A model generated the notes under the pieces. That model was not told the origin of the DNA. It worked only from the letters and a program-made list of their open reading frames with translations, and searched no databases. Positions 41,030 to 51,730 of a stretch of 64,000 bases of DNA are shown here, one piece after another. Location: assembly GCF_029852145.1 (NCBI RefSeq), contig NC_079975.1:4836001-4900000 (forward strand), read 5' to 3'. Source of the DNA: Microplitis mediator. Taxonomy: Eukaryota; Arthropoda; Insecta; Hymenoptera; Braconidae. A program made the translations under genes and the position numbers. The first letter of the stretch is position 1; every line of letters starts with the position of its first letter.

Positions 41030-41650
41030 AACACTGAAAACAAAAATCCGGTGTAAGTCCACACTACCTCGGTGTTAAAAAAAAATAGTTTAATTTTTGA
41101 AGTATTAGAAGTTGAATTGTATTTCAAATACAAAAAAAAATTTTATTGAAATTCTTACTTACACCCTCATACTCCGATGGGAGTTAGTTTACTTCATATG
41201 TACACCGCCCGAGTCGAAATTTAGAGCCTATATAGGTCCCTATAGCCCTAAATAGATCCGATTTAGAGTCCTGCAGTTCTGTAGTTCCGACTTTGAACCC
41301 GGAGGTCCTAACATTCACTGAGAGGTCCGATTTTGAGCCTTCAAGTCCGACAATATTAGTCCCGTAATAATAATAGGCCCTAAATCGGACCTAATTCTAA
41401 TTTTCATCAGGTCCTAGATTGAGCCCGCAAGTGCCGAAAACGGAAATTTGTAGCACCTCAGGGACCAAAACCGGACCTAATTTAACATAAAAACAGACTC
41501 TATTTAGAGCCTCCAAGTTCGAAATAGGTCCGGCTTTAGAAGGCTCTAAATTTCGACTCGGGCGTTTTAACACCGGTATACCGATGTGAGATCACTAACA
41601 CCACACCGGTGTTACAAATAGTCCATTTTATAGCGCTTTTTTATAGTGTA
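41030..41650. mobile_element. Word-repeat element, AACACCG family (copy 2) with nested element
   Basis: Ends AACACTGAAAACAAAAATCC (41030) and TTTTTTATAGTGTA (to 41650). CGGTGTTA words lie at both sides (41050-41080, 41565-41620). The TAGAGCC element (41206-41564) is inserted in the middle. Confidence 0.65.
41206..41564. mobile_element. Word-repeat element (TAGAGCC / AGGTCC), nested
   Basis: Terminal inverted repeats CGCCCGAGTCGAAATTTAGA (41206) and its exact complement (to 41564), about 23 bp. The body repeats TAGAGCC, AGGTCC, TCCGA and CCTAAAT words. Confidence 0.85.
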
Positions 41651-42645
41651 TTAATTTTGATTCTAACAGCTTCTGAAGGAAGCAAATAAATTTTCTGACA
41701 TTTATAAAAAAATCGAACAGAATTTATCGGAAGTATTCTTGATACATAAGTAATTAAAATAATCATTAATGATTCAGTTTACTTAACAGTTGACAGGAGT
41801 AAACATTAGATATATACCCTTGTGTATCACAAACAAGCCCTCGGGGACTGTAAAAGACGAGGGTTCGTTGACATCTAAAGAGCGATACCTTCAGGATTAC
41901 AAGGATTAAACAGAAATTGAATCACTTGTCACCCACCCTTGGCTTTTACGCAGATATTTAAATTATTCCGTCTCTGTGTCCTTTAATCATCATGTCTTTA
42001 CAGTAAAATTCATTAACCGTTCATCAATTCTGAACTATCGAACATAAATAATGAATGACAATATCTATGATACTATCGGTAATTTTTATTATGATCAACT
42101 ACATTGAAATTAAATCAGTTATTTACGAAATTGTTAAATTTCGTTGGCATAAATAATAGAGCTGAATGTAAAGTTAAATGTGCATAGGGATAGATGATTA
42201 AATAAATTAAAAAATAAACTTCGAACAGGATATTTTCACCCTAATGAAGTCGTGTTTAATATAAAACTCGTGGAAGATCCTAGAGACTCGTTCAACGCGT
42301 TTCTCTTCACCTCTGCCACCCTCAGACTACTCTCGTTTGCGCCCCGCAAGCTAATCTGACTTTGATTAAACTTTTAGCGACACGTACGGGGGATGAGTGA
42401 GAAAGAAAGTAGCTAATAGAATTGCCAGTTGTTGTTGGTAGTGTTGTTGTAGTTGTTAGATGTAGAATGTTGATGAGTAAGTCGATTTTTATTACATTCC
42501 AGTGCATGAATTAACTTTACCCTTGTACGCGAATGAATAACTAATCTCAAAAGACGTCACAGGATTATTAGCTACTAAAATTTTGTATGCCTAAAACAAT
42601 TTTCTAGTTTTAGTATCTAACATTTATGGTGATTTAGTAATTATT

Positions 42646-43025
42646 TACACTGTAAAAAGAGTGGTGTTAAAATGAAAAAACACTGGTGTAGGCCGTGTAA
42701 TTTAGCAGTGTAAAATCGGTGTATTTAAATAATTATTTATGTTATACGTAATTTATTTACAAATTGAACGATGTTACGCCCACCATTTCAATCATCAATA
42801 ATTTGATTAATTTATAAAAACACTGTGTTAACTGTAGTGATCGAGAAAGTAAAATATTTTCAACACCGGAAAATACTTAAACATCGGGAAATTTTTTTAA
42901 CACTTGTTAAGATTATGTACACCGGCGGGGGTGTTATTTTAACACCGCTTTCAGTGCTGAAATTTAACACCGAAAATTTCATACCTACACCACCTGAATT
43001 TACTCCGGATTTTTTTTACAGTGTA
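42646..43025. mobile_element. Word-repeat element, AACACCG family (copy 3)
   Basis: Ends TACACTGTAAAAAGAGTGG (42646) and TTTTTTTTACAGTGTA (to 43025). CACCG words at both ends. The core is the inverse of the core at 28633-29083, so the two copies lie in opposite orientation. Confidence 0.8.
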
Positions 43026-43029
43026 TTAA

Positions 43030-43420
43030 TTGAAAAAACACCCGAGACGAAAAATTCAAGTCTCTCGGAGTCTCTGAGAGTCGCTAGAAGGCTCGCTGAG
43101 TCTTGCTGAGAGTCTCTCTGAATCTTCCTGAGTCTCTCTGAGTCTCCATCTTAAAGACTAGCAGACAATCGTGTTTCACATGGTCTCTCTGAGTCTCCCA
43201 GAGTCTCTTATTCTTAGACTGTAAAATTTCCCAGCAAACATTAAGACTCCCAACACGAGACTTGAAGAAACAACTTACAGACTGTAAAATTTGCCAGTAA
43301 ACATTTAGTCTCCCAACATGAGACTTACAGAGACTAAAAACTGGGAACTTCCCATCAATAACACTACGTCTCTCAACACGGAACTTACAGAGACAACAGC
43401 TTTAAAATTTACCTTTTCAA
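43030..43420. repeat. Word-repeat DNA (GAGTCTCTCTGAG), left side
   Basis: GAGTCTCTCTGAGTCT-type words (43060-43210) pass into AGACTGTAAAATTTGCCAG and ACAYGAGACTTACAGAGAC words (43215-43400). Matching words (AGTCTCTCATTCAGAGACTC) reappear at 45510-45550, on the far side of the gene fragment and foldback. No clear terminal repeat identified. Confidence 0.5.
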
Positions 43421-43679
43421 CAAGGCCAAACAGTAACAAAAATTTTATAAGTAGGGTACGTTTATCTACAAACAATAGTATATGTACATATAATAAAATT
43501 GGTACTACATTAGGCAGTAATATTTTTACACGTACAATATTATCGTAGATTGTTGTAAATTTGTAGCTTTGTGTCCAGAAAATAATATTGTAAAGATTCA
43601 TTTCGAACTGAACTTTCGAATCGGATAGTTTGCTTGAAATATCAGTGGATATTGTGTTGTGCTTCACAGTGTTAAAAAA

Positions 43680-44341
43680 ATGTTGATTTTAGTTTTTTGG
43701 ATTACAACCTTGCAAAAGTCTGGTATTGACGAAAAAGACATTTGCATTCCATCGAGCCCTGATGTTACAGCAGAAGTAGGTGGTATTGTACTAGTGAAAT
43801 GGGGAAAATCGAAGTCTCAAGCGAAGATTCTCCGATACATCAGTAAGTAATTAAAAATAATAAAACTTTTGATTTAACAAAATAATTTTTACAACTTTCG
43901 TAAAAATTTTTCATTTTCTTTTTCTCTATTTATTCTATTTATTTAATGAGATCTCTTTTTATATTCATAGAGTTTAAAGAACAATTTAAAAAAATAAATG
44001 TTGGGAAAGATGGGGACATTATTGATAAAGCAACATGAAACTCAAAAAAACGATTCAACAAAAATATTGCAGAGAAAAAAAGTTTAAGTAAAGTTAAACT
44101 ATTATCTAAAAAAGCTTGTAAGCGAACAGAGAAATGTTGTAATGAAAAAATTTTATCGAGTTTACTTGAAAAAAATTGCGAAGATAAAGATAATTGTGCA
44201 GATGACGATGAGATAGTAGCCGATACAATTCAAGATGACAATAAAACCTCAGAAATCGATGAAATCAGTAAATCATTTTATATTTCAGTGTCAGATAATA
44301 GCATTAGTACACGTGCGAGCTTTGTTCATAATCATGTGCAA
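43680..44341 (+). pseudogene. Two-exon gene fragment, BEN-associated-protein-like N-terminus, with in-frame TGA
   Basis: Exon 1 (ATG at 43680 to 43842, donor GTAAGT) reads MLILVFWITTLQKSGI...GGIVLVKWGKSKSQAKILRYI. This resembles the N-terminal segment of insect BEN-domain-related proteins, where a short beta-rich region with VKWG and (A)KIL is typical. Exon 2 (43971-44341) follows a TTCATAG acceptor and restores the frame (A + AG gives Lys). It continues as a Lys- then Asp/Glu-rich linker to a good GTAAGT donor at 44342. A TGA after KAT (about 44036) interrupts it, probably from TGG. No BEN domain or third exon follows: a foldback element starts at 44454. Word-repeat DNA flanks both sides, so capture of a gene fragment is possible. 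The family assignment is from memory and moderate at best. Confidence 0.45.
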
Positions 44342-44453
44342 GTAAGTATTTGCATTCATTTCTATATCAATAATTTATTATTGTTTATTCTCATTTTAAT
44401 TTTTCATAAATTTATTTATTTTAGCATTAGTTACTGCATAGGCTATCATGGGC

Positions 44454-45281
44454 ATTAGGGTGAGCCAAAAAAACCAACCTATCGAATTTACGTCTTAAAA
44501 AGGACCTATATATCGAGAAAAAAATTCTCCCCTTGGGCAAAATTTTTAGATCAATTTTAAAAGGTGTCGATAGCCATTTGAAATTTCCCATTTAAATAAC
44601 ATGCAAAAAAATTGTTTTTGATTAAAAATATTCTAACTTTTGAACCATGTGGGACAAAAATTTGGCTCTAGAAGATTCTTGTAGGGCATTAAATTTCTTA
44701 AAAGAAATTTCCAGGAGTCGAATTTGTAAACTTGATATTTCGTATACTAACAGGCCATCAAAGTCTAGAGTAAACAGAATCATACAAATTTAAGGCTTTA
44801 TTTGGATTTTCAAAATATTTTTCTTTTACTGTGATCGATAACAACATATTATTTGTTACAACGTGATTATTGTTGGTGATTTCATTACACTACATGTAGA
44901 ACAAATTTTCTCATAGTATTGATATTTTCAATAATAAAGCCTTAAATTTGTATGATTCTGTTTACTCTAGACTTTGATGGCCTGTTAGTATACGGAATAT
45001 CAAGTCCACAAATTCGACTCCCAGGACTTTTTTTAAAGAAATTTAATACTTTACAAGAATATTTTTGAGTCGAATTTTTATCTCACACGGTTCAAAAGTT
45101 ATAATATTTTTGATAAAAAAAAATTTTTTTGCATGTTATTTAAATGGAAAATTTCAAATGGCTACCGACACTTTTTAAAATTGAGATAAAAATTTTACCC
45201 AATGGGAGAATTTTTTTCTCGATATATAGGTCCTTTTCAAGACATAAATTCGATAGGTTGGTGTTTTTGGCTCACCCTAAT
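44454..45281. mobile_element. Foldback element with 349-bp arms
   Basis: Arms 44454-44802 and 44933-45281 are reverse complements of equal length with about one mismatch per ten to fifteen bases. Ends ATTAGGGTGAGCC and GGCTCACCCTAAT; spacer 130 bp. No ORF and no clear target duplication. Confidence 0.9.
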
Positions 45282-45539
45282 GTGCATGGAATATGTTTTA
45301 AAATTTTTAAAGACTAGATATTATCAGAAAGTATCTATTGAGAAAGCAAATAGTAGCGTAAGTAATGAATAAAATAATAATGCATTATATTCCTGTACAT
45401 GAAAATTTAAATTAATTTTAAATGTAATATTTAATAATAAAAACTATGAATATAAAACTATATTATAATTTTAATTATTTATATAAAAATATTTTAAGAG
45501 TTGGTCCTCAGTCTCTCATTCAGAGACTCTAAAACAGTC

Positions 45540-45745
45540 TCGCTCAGTTGTATCTTTACTCAGTTACAACTCTACTCACGGATTTGAGCCTATCGATAAA
45601 ATAGCAATTCTTTGTGAGTAGATAAAGCTGTTTAAAGATATAACTGAGTAGAGTTGAACTTCAGTAAAAAAAACTGTGAGCAGAGTTGAGGCTGAGAAAA
45701 ATTGTGAGTAAGTAGAGTTGTAGCTACTTCCTGTGAGTAGAGATG
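45540..45745. repeat. Word-repeat DNA (GTGAGTAGAGTTG)
   Basis: About eight degenerate copies of GTGAGTAGAGTTG, first in the complementary orientation (CAACTCTACTCAC near 45566) and then direct. No coding potential. Confidence 0.55.
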
Positions 45746-46239
45746 TTGTGAGTAGAATTGTAACACTGCCAAATATTGCGCTACACACGCAATTTTTAAG
45801 AAAGACTAAAATATATTAGAGTAACGCCATCTAGCAGCACCATTCGGTAATCAGTTCATTAAAGTCATTAGTAAACGAAAAAAAAGTAAATCCTGAGGAT
45901 AACAGGGCACAATTCATACTCAGATAACCATTTGAGGGGAACTTGACATCAATTTTCTGCTAAAACTTGACATTCCTGCAATTTATTCTTACGCGCAACA
46001 AATTTGTAATAAGCGAACAAATAAATAAACAAAATACGGATAGGAATAGTAAAAAATTAAATAACCCATTGATTTCGAATGCTTCCCTGTGGAATAGCTT
46101 TAATTCAGAAGTGCTCACAAATAACATGGATCTGCATAACAGTAATATTCAACAAAATTGAAAAAATGATCATTATAATTATAGCTACAACTACATAGAG
46201 TTCCAAACTTACGAACAATAAATCGGAATAACAGCAAAC
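45746..46239. other. Intergenic stretch downstream of the PT-repeat gene
   Basis: No gene or repeat family recognised. The plus-strand open frame at 45967-46161 is Asn/Lys-rich, as expected for chance in AT-rich DNA. Confidence 0.5.
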
Positions 46240-46245
46240 TTTATT
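46240..46245 (-). terminator. Poly(A) signal of the coiled-coil/PT-repeat gene
   Basis: AATAAA on the minus strand, 45 bp past the presumed original TGA at 46290 and about 250 bp past the current TAA. Confidence 0.5.
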
Positions 46246-46289
46246 TCTTGAATCTTTATATAACTATCGATTCAACCGTATCAGGAATT

Positions 46290-46493
46290 TCATGGATTAG
46301 CTTCTGTGACGGGTTTACTTTCCGGAGTTGGAGGTGCGTCTGTGACGGGTTTACTTCCCGGAGCTGGAGATGCGTCTGTGGCGGGTTTACTCTCTGGAGT
46401 TGGAGGTGCATCTGTGACAGGTTTACCTTCTGAAGTTGGAGGTGCATCTGTGACAGGTTTACTTCCCGGAGCTGGAGATGCGTCTGTGGCGGG
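46290..46493 (-). pseudogene. Former C-terminal coding sequence stranded in the 3' UTR
   Basis: Downstream of the TAA at 46494-46496 the same reading frame stays open for 67 more codons of PT repeat, ending TEANP then TGA at 46290-46292. The codon at the stop aligns with AAA (Lys of GGT AAA CCC) in the other units, so a single A-to-T change created it. AATAAA at 46245-46240 follows the older stop closely. The two SPAPG (Ser for Pro) and one PTSEG units here are changes not seen in the main array, as expected in a tail outside homogenisation. Confidence 0.75.
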
Positions 46494-49400
46494 TTAACCC
46501 TCTGGAGTTGGAGGTGCGTCTGTGACGGGTTTACTCGCTGGAGTTGGAGGTGCATCGGTGACAGGTTTACCCTCTAGAGTTGGAGGTGCGTCTGTGGCAG
46601 GTTTACCCTCTGGAGTTGGAGGTGCATCTGTGGCGGGTTTACTCTCTGGAGTTGGAGGTGCGTCTGTGGCAGGTTTACCCTCTGGAGTTGGAGGTGCGTC
46701 TGTGACGGGTTTACTTCCCGGAGCTGGAGGTGCGTCTGTGACGGGTTTACTTGCTGGAGTTGGAGGTGCATCTGTGACAGGTTTACCCTCTGGAGTTGGA
46801 GGTGCGTCTGTGACAGGTTTACTTCCCGGAGCTGGAGGTGCGTCTGTGGCGGGTTTACTCTCTGGAGTTGGAGGTGCGTCTGTGGCAGGTTTACCCTCTG
46901 GAGTTGGAGGTGCGTCTGTGACGGGTTTACTTCCCGGAGCTGGAGGTGCGTCTGTGACGGGTTTACTTGCTGGAGTTGGAGGTGCATCTGTGACAGGTTT
47001 ACCCTCTGGAGTTGGAGGTGCGTCTGTGACAGGTTTACTTCCCGGAGCTGGAGGTGCGTCTGTGGCGGGTTTACTCTCTGGAGTTGGAGGTGCGTCTGTG
47101 GCAGGTTTACCCTCTGGAGTTGGAGGTGCGTCTGTGACGGGTTTACTTCCCGGAGCTGGAGGTGCGTCTGTGACGGGTTTACTTGCTGGAGTTGGAGGTG
47201 CATCTGTGACAGGTTTACCCTCTGGAGTTGGAGGTGCGTCTGTGACAGGCTTACTTCCCGGAGCTGGAGGTGCGTCTGTGACGGGTTTACTTGCTGGAGT
47301 TGGAGGTGCATCTGTGACAGGTTTACCCTCTGGAGTTGGAGGTGCGTCTGTGACAGGCTTACTTCCCGGAGCTGGAGGTGCGTCTGTGGCGGGTTTACTT
47401 GCTGGAGTTGGAGGTGCATCTGTGACAGGTTTACCCTCTGGAGTTGGAGGTGCGTCTGTGGCAGGTTTACCCTCTGGAGTTGGAGGTGCGTCTGTGACGG
47501 GTTTACTTCCCGGAGCTGGAGGTGCGTCTGTGACGGGTTTACTTGCTGGAGTTGGAGGTGCATCTGTGACAGGTTTACCCTCTGGAGTTGGAGGTGCGTC
47601 TGTGACAGGTTTACTTCCCGGAGCTGGAGGTGCGTCTGTGGCGGGTTTACTCTCTGGAGTTGGAGGTGCGTCTGTGGCAGGCTTACCCTCTGGAGTTGGA
47701 GGTGCGTCTGTGACGGGTTTACTTCCCGGAGCTGGAGGTGCGTCTGTGACGGGTTTACTTGCTGGAGTTGGAGGTGCATCTGTGACAGGTTTACCCTCTG
47801 GAGTTGGAGGTGCGTCTGTGACAGGTTTACTTCCCGGAGCTGGAGGTGCGTCTGTGGCGGGTTTACTCTCTGGAGTTGGAGGTGCGTCTGTGGCAGGTTT
47901 ACCCTCTGGAGTTGGAGGTGCGTCTGTGACGGGTTTACTTCCCGGAGCTGGAGGTGCGTCTGTGACGGGTTTACTTGCTGGAGTTGGAGGTGCATCTGTG
48001 ACAGGTTTACCCTCTGGAGTTGGAGGTGCGTCTGTGACAGGTTTACTTCCCGGAGCTGGAGGTGCGTCTGTGGCGGGTTTACTCTCTGGAGTTGGAGGTG
48101 CGTCTGTGGCAGGTTTACCCTCTGGAGTTGGAGGTGCGTCTGTGACGGGTTTACTTCCCGGAGCTGGAGGTGCGTCTGTGACGGGTTTACTTGCTGGAGT
48201 TGGAGGTGCATCTGTGACAGGTTTACCCTCTGGAGTTGGAGGTGCGTCTGTGACGGGTTTACTCTCTGGAGTTGGAGGTGCGTCTGTGGCAGGTTTACCC
48301 TCTGGAGTTGGAGGTGCGTCTGTGACGGGTTTACTTCCCGGAGCTGGAGGTGCGTCTGTGGCGGGTTTACTCTCTGGAGTTGGAGGTGCGTCTGTGGCAG
48401 GTTTACCCTCTGGAGTTGAAGGTGCGTCTGTGACGGGTTTACTTCCCGGAGCTGGAGGTGCGTCTGTGACGGGTTTACTTGCTGGAGTTGGAGGTGCATC
48501 TGTGACAGGTTTACCCTCTGGAGTTGGAGGTGCGTCTGTGACAGGTTTACTTCCCGGAGCTGGAGGTGCGTCTGTGGCGGGTTTACTCTCTGGAGTTGGA
48601 GGTGCGTCTGCGGCAGGTTTACCCTCTGGAGTTGGAGGTGCGTCTGTGACGGGTTTACTTCCCGGAGCTGGAGGTGCGTCTGTGACGGGTTTACTTGCTG
48701 GAGTTGGAGGTGCATCTGTGACAGGTTTACCCTCTGGAGTTGGAGGTGCGTCTGTGACAGGCTTACTTCCCGGAGCTGGAGGTGCGTCTGTGACGGGTTT
48801 ACTTGCTGGAGTTGGAGGTGCATCTGTGACAGGTTTACCCTCTGGAGTTGGAGGTGCGTCTGTGACAGGCTTACTTCCCGGAGCTGGAGGTGCGTCTGTG
48901 GCGGGTTTACTTGCTGGAGTTGGAGGTGCATCTGTGACAGGTTTACCCTCTGGAGTTGGAGGTGCGTCTGTGGCAGGTTTACCCTCTGGAGTTGGAGGTG
49001 CGTCTGTGACGGGTTTACTTCCCGGAGCTGGAGGTGCGTCTGTGACGGGTTTACTTGCTGGAGTTGGAGGTGCATCTGTGACAGGTTTACCCTCTGGAGT
49101 TGGAGGTGCGTCTGTGACAGGTTTACTTCCCGGAGCTGGAGGTGCGTCTGTGGCGGGTTTACTCTCTGGAGTTGGAGGTGCGTCTGTGGCAGGTTTACCC
49201 TCTGGAGTTGGAGGTGCGTCTGTGACGGGTTTACTTCCCGGAGCTGGAGGTGCGTCTGTGACGGGTTTACTTGCTGGAGTTGGAGGTGCATCTGTGACAG
49301 GTTTACCCTCTGGAGTTGGAGGTGCGTCTGTGACAGGTTTACTTCCCGGAGCTGGAGGTGCGTCTATGGCGGGTTTACTCTCTGGAGTTGGAGGTGCGTC

Positions 49401-51730
49401 TGTGGCAGGTTTACCCTCTGGAGTTGGAGGTGCGTCTGTGACGGGTTTACTTCCCGGAGCTGGAGGTGCGTCTGTGACGGGTTTACTTGCTGGAGTTGGA
49501 GGTGCATCTGTGACAGGTTTACCCTCTGGAGTTGGAGGTGCGTCTGTGACAGGTTTACTTCCCGGAGCTGGAGGTGCGTCTGTGGCGGGTTTACTCTCTG
49601 GAGTTGGAGGTGCGTCTGTGGCAGGTTTACCCTCTGGAGTTGGAGGTGCGTCTGTGACGGGTTTACTTCCCGGAGCTGGAGGTGCGTCTGTGACGGGTTT
49701 ACTTGCTGGAGTTGGAGGTGCATCTGTGACAGGTTTACCCTCTGGAGTTGGAGGTGCGTCTGTGACAGGCTTACTTCCCGGAGCTGGAGGTGCGTCTGTG
49801 ACGGGTTTACTTGCTGGAGTTGGAGGTGCATCTGTGACAGGTGTACCCTCTGGAGTTGGAGGTGCGTCTGTGACAGGCTTACTTCCCGGAGCTGGAGGTG
49901 CGTCTGTGGCGGGTTTACTTGCTGGAGTTGGAGGTGCATCTGTGACAGGTTTACCCTCTGGAGTTGGAGGTGCGTCTGTGACAGGTTTACTTCCCGGAGC
50001 TGGAGGTGCGTCTGTGGCGGGTTTACTCTCTGGAGTTGGAGGTGCGTCTGTGGCAGGTTTACCCTCTGGAGTTGGAGGTGCGTCTGTGACGGGTTTACTT
50101 CCCGGAGCTGGAGGTGCGTCTGTGACGGGTTTACTTGCTGGAGTTGGAGGTGCATCTGTGACAGGTTTACCCTCTGGAGTTGGAGGTGCGTCTGTGACAG
50201 GTTTACTTCCCGGAGCTGGAGGTGCGTCTGTGGCGGGTTTACTCTCTGGAGTTGGAGGTGCGTCTGTGGCAGGTTTACCCTCTGGAGTTGGAGGTGCGTC
50301 TGTGACGGGTTTACTTCCCGGAGCTGGAGGTGCGTCTGTGACGGGTTTACTTGCTGGAGTTGGAGGTGCATCTGTGACAGGTTTACCCTCTGGAGTTGGA
50401 GGTGCGTCTGTGACAGGCTTACTTCCCGGAGCTGGAGGTGCGTCTGTGACGGGTTTACTTGCTGGAGTTGGAGGTGCATCTGTGACAGGTTTACCCTCTG
50501 GAGTTGGAGGTGCGTCTGTGACAGGCTTACTTCCCGGAGCTGGAGGTGCGTCTGTGGCGGGTTTACTTGCTGGAGTTGGAGGTGCATCTGTGACAGGTTT
50601 ACCCTCTGGAGTTGGAGGTGCGTCTGTGACAGGTTTACTTCCCGGAGCTGGAGGTGCGTCTGTGGCGGGTTTACTCTCTGGAGTTGGAGGTGCGTCTGTG
50701 GCAGGTTTACCCTCTGGAGTTGGAGGTGCGTCTGTGACGGGTTTACTTCCCGGAGCTGGAGGTGCGTCTGTGACGGGTTTACTTGCTGGAGTTGGAGGTG
50801 CATCTGTGACAGGTTTACCCTCTGGAGTTGGAGGTGCGTCTGTGACAGGCTTACTTCCCGGAGCTGGAGGTGCGTCTGTGGCGGGTTTACTTGCTGGAGT
50901 TGGAGGTGCATCTGTGACAGGTTTACCCTCTGGAGTTGGAGGTGCGTCTGTGACAGGTTTACTTCCCGGAGCTGGAGGTGCGTCTGTGGCGGGTTTACTC
51001 TCTGGAGTTGGAGGTGCGTCTGTGGCAGGTTTACCCTCTGGAGTTGGAGGTGCGTCTGTGACGGGTTTACTTCCCGGAGCTGGAGGTGCGTCTGTGACGG
51101 GTTTACTTGCTGGAGTTGGAGGTGCATCTGTGACAGGTTTACCCTCTGGAGTTGGAGGTGCGTCTGTGACAGGTTTACTTCCCGGAGCTGGAGGTGCGTC
51201 TGTGGCGGGTTTACTCTCTGGAGTTGGAGGTGCGTCTGTGGCAGGTTTACCCTCTGGAGTTGGAGGTGCGTCTGTGACGGGTTTACTTCCCGGAGCTGGA
51301 GGTGCGTCTGTGACGGGTTTACTTGCTGGAGTTGGTGGTGCATCTGTGACAGGTTTACCCTCTGGAGTTGGAGGTGCGTCTGTGACAGGCTTACTTCCCG
51401 GAGCTGGAGGTGCGTCTGTGGCGGGTTTACTCTCTGGAGTTGGAGGTGCGTCTGTGGCAGGTTTACCCTCTGGAGTTGGAGGTGCGTCTGTGACGGGTTT
51501 ACTTCCCGGAGCTGGAGGTGCGTCTGTGACGGGTTTACTTGCTGGAGTTGGTGGTGCATCTGTGACAGGTTTACCCTCTGGAGTTGGAGGTGCGTCTGTG
51601 ACAGGCTTACTTCCCGGAGCTGGAGGTGCGTCTGTGGCGGGTTTACTCTCTGGAGTTGGAGGTGCGTTTGTGACGGGTTTACTCGCTGGAGTTGGAGGTG
51701 CATCTGTAACGGGTTTACTGTCTGGAGTAC
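46293..51730 (-). repeat. 36-bp coding minisatellite in a 216-bp higher-order array
   Basis: Tandem 36-bp units (12 codons), about 145 in the coding region plus five to six more beyond the stop. Most follow a six-unit higher-order order (PTPAS, PAPGS, PTPEG, PTPES, PAPGS, PTPEG), giving a 216-bp period; for example TTGCTGG recurs at about 46751 and 46967. Some cycles are shortened or carry extra units. Copies are almost identical, with occasional single changes. This is a minisatellite likely to vary in length between individuals, and a risk for assembly collapse. Confidence 0.95.

Noticed and set aside
46293..51730. CRISPR-like regular repeats
   Set aside because: 36-bp units are directly contiguous without spacers and lie in a eukaryotic exon.
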